Below are positions 31,873 to 37,888 of a stretch of DNA of 50,089 bases, in pieces. Numbering within the stretch: position 1 is the stretch's first letter; the number at the start of each line of letters is the position of its first letter. The translations under genes and the position numbers were made by a program. The notes below the pieces were generated by a model. It made no database searches. It saw only the letters and a program-made list of their open reading frames with translations, and was not told the origin of the DNA. This DNA is from an uncultured Dialister sp. (GTDB taxonomy: Bacteria; Bacillota; Negativicutes; Veillonellales; Dialisteraceae), in contig UQRR01000006.1 in assembly GCA_900543455.1 (NCBI GenBank), positions 1 through 50,089 on the forward strand. Reading direction: 5' to 3'.

Positions 31873-33135
31873 TTACCCCTTTTTTTGCAGTTTCGCATTC
31901 CACAGCTGCTCGTAGAGGTATCCCGCCCCGCGGAGACCGCACTGCGGAAGATCGGAAAAATGAACCTCGTCATGCGACGGGAGCGCGATATGGAAACCGG
32001 TGAATGATTTCCCCATACGCAAAAGGAGGTGCGTCTCGTGGGAAGAGGAGAGGACAAGGCCCCCCTGCCAGTCCTCGTAATCTTGTGTGATTTCCTTTTC
32101 ATTTTTCATGACGATACGGATCGCATCTGCGGCCGGCGTTGTCTTCTCTGTCACGCACTGGGCATGGATCACGAGGCGCGCGGTATCGATCCATTCGCTG
32201 CGGATCGTTTCAGCGATGCCAAGAGCTTCCGAGGGCGGCGCAGAAATGAGGACGGCATCGAACCAGAGCGGCCCCCAGAGAGACTCCAGATTATTTCCTT
32301 TTCGAAGTAAAAACTCTTTCAGTTTCGCCGCCTCATGCGAGGCGTGTGTCAGTTCGCCCGCCCCCAGCTTTTGGGTGATTTCCGAGAGCCATGCTATCGT
32401 ACCGTCCGTCCCATAAGGAAGACCGCAGGATACATACGGTATCCCGAAGTCCTGCTCCATCTGTTTGGCCAGCGAGAGCCCAAGTTCATCTCTCACGACG
32501 ACATTGAGGGAGGCCGAAGACGCCTCCATGATGTCTGCCCAGCTGCTTCCAGCGCCCGGCATGGAAATCACACGAATGCCAGAGAGAGAGAGCAGCCGCC
32601 GGATTTCTTCCGCATCCTCCCGTCCCTTCATATGAACGGTAGAGAGGCCAAGCACATTGACGGAGGCAGGGACCTGCTCCTTCGCTTTCATTTCCTTTTC
32701 GATGCGAAGAGACGCCGCGGAATATCCCGCCTCAAAGCTCCCCTTCATGCCGCCGCTATCCATCGCATAGACCGGCCAGGGAAGATCCATCTGATCGGCG
32801 ATGCCCTGCACATCGTCGCCGACCAGACTGACGCTGCAGTTGTTCTCGATAAAGACACGCTCGGGTTTCGCATAGGTTTCTATACCGGAAAGCCCCTTGC
32901 GCAGATCATCCTCCGTCCCGTAAACAAGAGAATTCGGCCCGACCTGTGTACAGGAAAAACGCATGGACGCCATCGGATTCTCATTATCCACATATTTCAT
33001 CGCATAGAAATAGCACCAGAGCGGGCCATTCACCACCGTGAAACTCCCCGGGATGGAGTCAAAGAATGCCGCTGATCCCGTCAGCGCACAGGTACTGCCG
33101 TGGTGGCAGGCCGCTTCCCACTCACACCGTGACAT
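31873..33135 (-). CDS. Nitrogenase-like component 1 subunit (K/N-type), third gene of H-D-K operon
   Basis: A 420-residue protein of the nitrogenase component 1 superfamily. Likely Fe-S ligands are Cys10 and Cys16 (CHHGSTCALTG), Cys41 (NGPLWC) and Cys100 (NNCSVSLVGDD), the last being the Cys-x(5,6)-GDD motif of NifD/NifK. It is shorter than NifK (about 510) or BchZ and no FeMo-cofactor ligands are recognisable, arguing against N2 fixation. I place the start at 33135: AAAGGGGG is eight bases upstream and the gene overlaps the D subunit by 14 bases. With the D subunit it should form an alpha2beta2-like reductase fed by the H protein. The substrate is unknown; the divergent CbiK suggests a tetrapyrrole. 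Confidence 0.85.
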   Translation of the reverse strand: MSRCEWEAACHHGSTCALTGSAAFFDSIPGSFTVVNGPLWCYFYAMKYVDNENPMASMRFSCTQVGPNSLVYGTEDDLRKGLSGIETYAKPERVFIENNCSVSLVGDDVQGIADQMDLPWPVYAMDSGGMKGSFEAGYSAASLRIEKEMKAKEQVPASVNVLGLSTVHMKGREDAEEIRRLLSLSGIRVISMPGAGSSWADIMEASSASLNVVVRDELGLSLAKQMEQDFGIPYVSCGLPYGTDGTIAWLSEITQKLGAGELTHASHEAAKLKEFLLRKGNNLESLWGPLWFDAVLISAPPSEALGIAETIRSEWIDTARLVIHAQCVTEKTTPAADAIRIVMKNEKEITQDYEDWQGGLVLSSSHETHLLLRMGKSFTGFHIALPSHDEVHFSDLPQCGLRGAGYLYEQLWNAKLQKKG

Positions 33136-34417
33136 AGGCGACGCCCCCTTTCTTTCCATAGCGGCAAAGCAGCCGATAGATCGCGCGAAGCTCAGCGATT
33201 TCCCCCTCCGTACCGGTCAGGGGCACCATCGGGATGAAGAGCTGCCGCGCCTTCGTATTATAGATTTCATTCGTGGTAAGGAGGATGTCACAGGCATCCA
33301 TCACAGCCTGTCCCTCCCTGCTGTCATAGATCGGGATGTCTCCCGCGGCAGCGATTTCCGCGCGCAGTGTCTTTTTGTCATCCTCCGTCAGATTATCGAA
33401 GAAGACGATCCCTGTGCAGGCAAGGTGCAGACGGGTGATGCGGGCGAGCGTCTCTCGCGGATGATACCAGCGCGGACCGCGCCCGATCCCGATGACTGCT
33501 TTCTTCCCCTCCGTGACAGGAAGGAAAGACGAAGCCGCACGCTCGATGCGTGCCTCTTCTTCTCTGATGATTTTCTCTCCCCGTTCCTTTTCATGGAGGA
33601 AATCAGCGAGCGCGCGGATCCAGCTCTTCGTCTGATCCCAGCCGACCGGGTACACATCCCCGAGTGTCGGCACATCGTAGGTATCCTCTAAGAGCTTGGC
33701 GATCTTCATCATGCCGCCCGGTTGTCCTACCGTCCCCAAAAGGATGGAAAAGTCAGCGGAAGGAATGTCCTTCCACTCCTCAAAAGGCACATATCCAGGA
33801 AACTGCCACTTCACAGCAAGACCAAAGCGGGAAAGCAGCCGCTTCACCTCGCGGACATACTGTCCTTCCGGCCCCATCTGATCACCGAGAAGCAGCACAC
33901 GGCCTTTCACGCGCTTCTCTTTCCGGAAGAAACGGCGAATCACCATCTCTGTTGTCTGATAGTAGGCATCGGAATACTCGCCGCCCAGAAATCCGGCAAA
34001 CGGCATGGGAATGACGGGAATGCCATAAGAGGCTTCTGCCGCTTCGGCTTCCTGCTCGATGTCATCCCCGATGACTCCTGCGACACAGGAGGAAACGATC
34101 CATACGCACTTCGGGTGATAGGTATCCATCACATAGGAAATACAGGCAGAGAGACGGTCGATCCCGCCGAAAATGCCATCTTTTTCCCGCAGATGAGAGG
34201 ACACGAGAGGGATCGTCTCTCGATTTTCCTTGCCCCCGTCCACCATGACACGGAAACCGGATCCCAGATCCATGGTAGAAGCCACATGCGCGCACCCGAT
34301 AGGGCCATGGAAAATGACGACCACGCCGCGGCAGAAGGCGAGCGCCCGGAAGACCCCGACCAGCGTACAGCTGCACGACTTAGATTTCGACAAAAGCCAT
34401 TTAGTCTTGAGTGCCAT
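33122..34417 (-). CDS. Nitrogenase-like component 1 subunit (D/E-type), second gene of H-D-K operon
   Basis: A 431-residue protein. Candidate cluster ligands are Cys15, Cys17 and Cys29, Cys42 in HGPIGCAH (the NifD/NifK HGPxGC motif) and Cys111 in SSCVAGVIGDD. LREKDGIFGGIDRL is the nitrogenase E...FGG..L element. The end of the H gene overlaps its chosen ATG (34417) by 17 bases and GGCAGG lies upstream. Length is well below NifD (about 480). No nifB, nifEN, nifV or Mo-transport genes are in the window, so cofactor requirements must be simple or met elsewhere. Family candidates are Nfl/CfbD-like, BchY/ChlN-like or other group IV-VI reductases; assignment needs a phylogeny. Confidence 0.87.
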   Translation of the reverse strand: MALKTKWLLSKSKSCSCTLVGVFRALAFCRGVVVIFHGPIGCAHVASTMDLGSGFRVMVDGGKENRETIPLVSSHLREKDGIFGGIDRLSACISYVMDTYHPKCVWIVSSCVAGVIGDDIEQEAEAAEASYGIPVIPMPFAGFLGGEYSDAYYQTTEMVIRRFFRKEKRVKGRVLLLGDQMGPEGQYVREVKRLLSRFGLAVKWQFPGYVPFEEWKDIPSADFSILLGTVGQPGGMMKIAKLLEDTYDVPTLGDVYPVGWDQTKSWIRALADFLHEKERGEKIIREEEARIERAASSFLPVTEGKKAVIGIGRGPRWYHPRETLARITRLHLACTGIVFFDNLTEDDKKTLRAEIAAAGDIPIYDSREGQAVMDACDILLTTNEIYNTKARQLFIPMVPLTGTEGEIAELRAIYRLLCRYGKKGGVAYVTV

Positions 34418-35219
34418 AGGTACCTGCCAGTTTCTCCAGCTCATCAAATGTCATCGGAGTCGGGATAGAAAGCTCCGTGTTCTCCCAGATGGTCCTCGCG
34501 AGATCTCTATATACATCTGCCTGCGAAGACTCCGGAGCATAGGATAGCACCGTCTGCTTCTGATTCTCCGCCAGATTCACGATCTTGTCTCGGGGAATGA
34601 AAGCGACGAGACGGGTATTCAGCTTCTTGCAGAATTCCGTCAGGAGTTCCCTCTCCCCCGGCACATTGCGGCTGTTCCCGATGATACCGGCGAGACGCAC
34701 TTCTCCCCTCGTCGCAAAGCGGCGGATGCCCTTGGCGATGTTATTCGCCGCATAGAGAGACATCAGCTCGCCAGAGGAAACGATATAGATCTCCTTCGCA
34801 TATCCTTCGCGGATCGGCATAGAGAAACCGCCGCAGACGACATCCCCGAGGACATCGTACAGCGTCACATCCATATCCGGGATGGCTTTCATTTTATCCA
34901 GAAGCTGCAGTGCGACGATGATGCCGCGTCCCGCGCAGCCCACCCCTGGCTCAGGGCCACCTGCTTCGACGCAGGTGATGCCATGAAATCCGGTATGTAC
35001 GATATCCTCTTTGCAGATCTCATCGGGATCCTTTCGCCGCACCTGATCCAGCACCGTCTCTTTGCAAATATGTCCCAAAAGAAGGCGCGTCGAATCATTC
35101 TTCGGGTCGCAGCCGATCTGGCAGACCTTTTTCCCCATGAGGGAAAGCGCCGCCGACACATTAGACGCCGTCGTCGACTTTCCGATCCCGCCCTTTCCAT
35201 AAAAAGCGATTTTTTTCAT
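34401..35219 (-). CDS. Nitrogenase iron protein (NifH)-like ATPase, first gene of H-D-K operon
   Basis: A 272-residue homodimeric ATPase that donates electrons to the D-K complex. The P-loop GKGGIGKST is at 8-16, the switch I region CDPKNDST at 37-44, and the two ligands of the intersubunit [4Fe-4S] cluster are Cys95 (GVGCAGRG) and Cys129 (GDVVCGGFSMPIREG). The length and motifs equal NifH/BchL/CfbC. I start at MKKIAFYG (35219); a GTG three codons upstream is possible, and only a weak GAGAG site is visible. Position at the head of a tightly overlapping operon transcribed away from cbiK suggests a shared regulatory region. Confidence 0.93.
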   Translation of the reverse strand: MKKIAFYGKGGIGKSTTASNVSAALSLMGKKVCQIGCDPKNDSTRLLLGHICKETVLDQVRRKDPDEICKEDIVHTGFHGITCVEAGGPEPGVGCAGRGIIVALQLLDKMKAIPDMDVTLYDVLGDVVCGGFSMPIREGYAKEIYIVSSGELMSLYAANNIAKGIRRFATRGEVRLAGIIGNSRNVPGERELLTEFCKKLNTRLVAFIPRDKIVNLAENQKQTVLSYAPESSQADVYRDLARTIWENTELSIPTPMTFDELEKLAGTYGTQD

Positions 35220-35272
35220 CCGTATCACACTCTCTTTAGAAATCCAATGGAAACGTGGTCATTCCTACTATT

Positions 35273-35281
35273 ATTATAACA
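35273..35281 (-). promoter_or_regulatory. Extended -10 promoter candidate of the nitrogenase-like operon
   Basis: On the minus strand TGTTATAAT (TG-n-TATAAT) lies about 54 bases before the H-gene start; no good -35 box accompanies it. Confidence 0.45.
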
Positions 35282-35470
35282 ACATTAGCAAGGGGAAAGA
35301 GGAAGGGGCAACTGGGATAGTGCGGTACACCACCATTTCTTATTTCTAAGAAACCCATTTCTTCTATCCGTTTTTCCGTTATTTCCTAACCAGCCATCAC
35401 ATTTCCTTAACGTGAAATCACAGGTTCACCAATTCCATGAAAAGTATTTCAAATATTCTGTAAATTTCAT

Positions 35471-35499
35471 TTGACTTTGCCTTAACATTGTACTAAACT
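35471..35499 (+). promoter_or_regulatory. Promoter of cbiK
   Basis: TTGACT (35471-35476) and TAAACT (35494-35499) are separated by exactly 17 bases. The predicted start near 35506 gives a leader of about 110 bases. Confidence 0.7.
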
Positions 35500-35522
35500 A
35501 AGGTCATGCGAAATACAGAAGG

Positions 35523-35602
35523 AAGAAAGGAACTCGAGTGCATGGGAAATACTCGACTCACCTCTCCGCTGTATGAATCCCGTCAATCGGGAATTTTTAA
35601 AG
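35523..35602 (+). promoter_or_regulatory. Structured leader of cbiK
   Basis: CGAGT...ACTCG (about 35534-35554) and TCCCG-TCAAT-CGGGA (about 35578-35592) can form hairpins; the second is followed by ATTTTT and then the AAAGGAG ribosome-binding site. It could be a short attenuator or an mRNA-stabilising leader. No known riboswitch motif was recognised. Confidence 0.4.
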
Positions 35603-35614
35603 GAGTGATTTTTC

Positions 35615-36604
35615 ATGAAAAAAAGTCTGAAAACTGTTTTGTCCGCATCTATGGCAGCTCTGTGCGTATTTGGCTTCGGCATGTCCGCCAATGCCTATGA
35701 ACTGAACTCGGAAGTCAAGGATGTAACCCCAGCTCTTCGCGAAGCTTCCACCGTCGGTGTATGGACTGCAGAAAACCCGGCTATGAAAGATGCACCAAAC
35801 AAAGATGCTGTCCTTGTCATGACCTTCGGTACCACCTTCACCGATACCAGAGCAAAAACCATCGATGCTGTAGAAGCAGCCATCCAGAAAGCTCATCCGG
35901 ATGTACCGGTATTCGAAGCATACACTTCCCATATCATCATCGACCGTGTCAAAGCCAAAGAAGGCATCCAGAAACTGACTCCGGAAGAAGCATTCCAGAA
36001 GCTGCAGGATGAAGGCTACACCCGTGTCGCTGTCGTTTCCCTCGACGTCATCCCAGGCATGGAATATTCCTATGACTCCATCGTCACCAAGATGCAGGTT
36101 CCGCATTTCAAGAAGATCTCCCTCGCTACCCCACTGATGTACTTCCAGGGCACCGAAGGTGAACCGGATCAGGTCGTTGACTTCCTGAAAGCTCTGTCCT
36201 CCCAGTTCCCGAAGATGGGTAAACAGGACGCTACCCTGATCATGGCTCACGGCACTCCACATCCGGGCAACGCTTACTACAGCGTCATCCAGGATCGTCT
36301 GCATGAACTCGGCATGAACAATGTCTTCGTTTACTCTGTCGAAGGCCGTCCGAATCTGGAAGATGTCATCCCGAAGCTGAAAGCTCAGGGCTACAAACAT
36401 GTCACCCTGATGCCGATCATGATGGTTGCTGGTGACCATGCAAACAATGATATGGCTGGTGATGAACCGGACTCCCATAAGAGCATCCTGAAAGCGGAAG
36501 GCTTCACCGTCGACACCTACATCCATGGCCTTGGCGAAAACGCTAACGTTCGCGGCCTGTATGTAGATCGTGCCACCGAAGCTATCGAAGCTCTGCAGAA
36601 ATAA
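35615..36604 (+). CDS. cbiK: Secreted CbiK-type sirohydrochlorin/tetrapyrrole metal chelatase
   Basis: A 329-residue protein: signal peptide (about 1-27, ending SANA-YE), then the CbiK/anaerobic cobaltochelatase fold. Metal-site motifs are AHGTPHPGN (His212), SVEG (Glu243) and VAGDHANNDMAGD (His275), with spacing like the paired catalytic His residues of Salmonella CbiK. Cytoplasmic CbiK inserts Co2+ into sirohydrochlorin for B12 synthesis, but an exported form should act in the periplasm, as reported for Desulfovibrio CbiK-P, which also binds heme. No other cobalamin biosynthesis gene is present. Codon choice is far more biased than in neighbours (GAA, AAA, CTG and ATC dominate), suggesting high expression. 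It has its own promoter and terminator. AAAGGAG precedes the ATG. Confidence 0.93.
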   Translation: MKKSLKTVLSASMAALCVFGFGMSANAYELNSEVKDVTPALREASTVGVWTAENPAMKDAPNKDAVLVMTFGTTFTDTRAKTIDAVEAAIQKAHPDVPVFEAYTSHIIIDRVKAKEGIQKLTPEEAFQKLQDEGYTRVAVVSLDVIPGMEYSYDSIVTKMQVPHFKKISLATPLMYFQGTEGEPDQVVDFLKALSSQFPKMGKQDATLIMAHGTPHPGNAYYSVIQDRLHELGMNNVFVYSVEGRPNLEDVIPKLKAQGYKHVTLMPIMMVAGDHANNDMAGDEPDSHKSILKAEGFTVDTYIHGLGENANVRGLYVDRATEAIEALQK

Positions 36605-36644
36605 TGAAATGTGCTATACTAATGCAGAGATGATGTCTCTTCAT

Positions 36645-36686
36645 TAAAAAAACGCTCTTACGTCATCTCGGCGTAAGAGCGTTTTT
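36645..36686 (+). terminator. Terminator after cbiK
   Basis: AAAAACGCTCTTACG and CGTAAGAGCGTTTTT form a long perfect stem with an 8-9 base loop, 41 bases past the stop codon. Confidence 0.92.
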
Positions 36687-36706
36687 AAGTGGATGGTTTA
36701 TTTATA

Positions 36707-36752
36707 TTTGCGGCGAAGCCGCCGCATTACCCCTGAACCCTGAACCCTATTC
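36707..36752. repeat. Intergenic repeat modules upstream of the binding lipoprotein
   Basis: GCGGCGAAGCCGCCGC hairpin and tandem CCCTGAA units (reverse of GGTTCAG), the same modules as at 3171-3238 and 30447-30498, in inverted orientation. Confidence 0.65.
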
Positions 36753-36776
36753 ACCTTTTTCTCAAGGAGTCTTCTT

Positions 36777-37706
36777 ATGAAAAAAATTCTTGCATCTATT
36801 GCGGCAGCTGCCCTCTGCCTCTCCCTTTCCGCCTGCGGCGGCAGCGGAGAGTCCGCTTCCTCCTCCGCCCTTTCTTACACTTACAAAGACCAGACCATCA
36901 GCATGAAAGCCGCTCCTTCGCGCATCGTCACATTGTCTGCCCCGCTCATCAATATGGCCTATGCCGTCGGCGGCACCTCCATCGCGCGTCCGGAGACCAC
37001 GAGCCCCATCCCGGAAGAGGCGAAAGCCCTCCCCACCATTGGCCACGTGCAGAACATCAATATGGAGTCTCTGGTCGGTATGAAGCCAGACCTCGTCATC
37101 GGAGAAAAGACACAAAACAGCAAGCTTGAGTCTCTTCTGAAATCGAGCCAGATCCCCTACGTCCTCATCCAGTACGACGGCATCCATGACAATGTGCCGC
37201 TTCTGAAATTTATGGGTGATCTCTATGGCAAAAAGGACAAAGCCAAGGAAGTGATTGACACCTACGAAAAGGGTGTCAAAGCAGTCACGGATAAGGCCGC
37301 CGCTGAAAAGACACCGGCGAAAGTCGCTGTCCTTCGCGCTACCGGGAAATCTGTCACCGCAGAAACTCCGAAGTCCATCTGCGCCTCCATGGTGGATATG
37401 CTGAAAATGAATAACGTCATCACCGCTCACAAAGACCTGAAGCTCGACAGCAAGACGGTCCCCTACTCCTTAGAGCAGCTTTCCGCTGACGATCCTGATG
37501 TCATCTTCATCGTCACCATGGGCAAGCAGGATGAAATCAACAAATCTCTCGACAGCTCGATGAGAAATAATCCTGCCTGGGCACACCTCAAAGCCGTACA
37601 GGAGAATCACGTCTACTTCTTAGAGCCAAACCTTTTCCTCATGAACCCGGGAGTGAAGACGCCGGAAGCTTTGGAAAAACTGTACCAGCTGGCATACGGG
37701 AAATAG
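36777..37706 (+). CDS. ABC transporter substrate-binding lipoprotein, BtuF/FepB-like
   Basis: A 309-residue lipoprotein with a signal sequence and lipobox LSAC (Cys19), then a class III periplasmic-binding fold (Peripla_BP_2): PSRIVTLSAPLINMAYAVG, GHVQNINMESLVGMKPDLVIG, and a linking helix around 150-180. The family captures iron-siderophores, heme, cobalamin or free metals for ABC import. No permease or ATPase gene is adjacent, so it must use a system encoded elsewhere or act with CbiK. AAGGAG is seven bases before the ATG. It lies in the same direction as cbiK but is separated by a strong terminator and repeats, and uses ordinary codons. Confidence 0.92.
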   Translation: MKKILASIAAAALCLSLSACGGSGESASSSALSYTYKDQTISMKAAPSRIVTLSAPLINMAYAVGGTSIARPETTSPIPEEAKALPTIGHVQNINMESLVGMKPDLVIGEKTQNSKLESLLKSSQIPYVLIQYDGIHDNVPLLKFMGDLYGKKDKAKEVIDTYEKGVKAVTDKAAAEKTPAKVAVLRATGKSVTAETPKSICASMVDMLKMNNVITAHKDLKLDSKTVPYSLEQLSADDPDVIFIVTMGKQDEINKSLDSSMRNNPAWAHLKAVQENHVYFLEPNLFLMNPGVKTPEALEKLYQLAYGK

Positions 37707-37813
37707 TAGGAAATGAGGGAGTAGGGATGTCATCATCCCCGTCCCTACCTTCTTCCGGATAGAAAGAGGCTAAAGGTATAGTTCCACCTTCTCTTTTCTC
37801 ATCCCCCTACATA

Positions 37814-37857
37814 TAAAAACGCCGAGAAATCACCATACGATTTCTCGGCGTTTTTTT
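37814..37857. terminator. Bidirectional terminator between lipoprotein and sensor kinase genes
   Basis: AAAAACGCCGAGAAATC and GATTTCTCGGCGTTTTT form a perfect stem with a short loop. The two flanking genes converge on it. Confidence 0.92.
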
Positions 37858-37888
37858 AGTCACTAGTCACTAGTCGCTAGTCACTCAT
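37858..37888. repeat. Tandem GTCACTA repeat abutting the sensor kinase stop codon
   Basis: AGTCACTAGTCACTAGTCGC, then TAGTCACTCATTC, includes the kinase stop codon; nearly the same as the array at the end of pcrA. Confidence 0.8.

Larger units (their letters stand above)
35220..35614. promoter_or_regulatory. Divergent regulatory region between nitrogenase-like operon and cbiK
   Basis: A 395-base AT-rich interval. Toward cbiK it holds a near-consensus promoter and a leader of about 110 bases with two hairpins. Toward the H gene it holds TGTTATAAT, an extended -10 box. The stretch between (about 35300-35460) shows no gene and no repeat module, unlike most gaps in this window. Confidence 0.6.

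Noticed and set aside
31873..35219. Idea that the operon encodes a nitrogen-fixing nitrogenase
   Set aside because: Component 1 subunits are too short, FeMo-cofactor ligands are not recognisable and nifB/E/N/V are absent from the window.
35597..36526. 309-codon open frame on the minus strand opposite cbiK
   Set aside because: It is the mirror of a strongly codon-biased gene; cbiK has promoter, ribosome-binding site, signal peptide and family motifs, the antisense frame has none.
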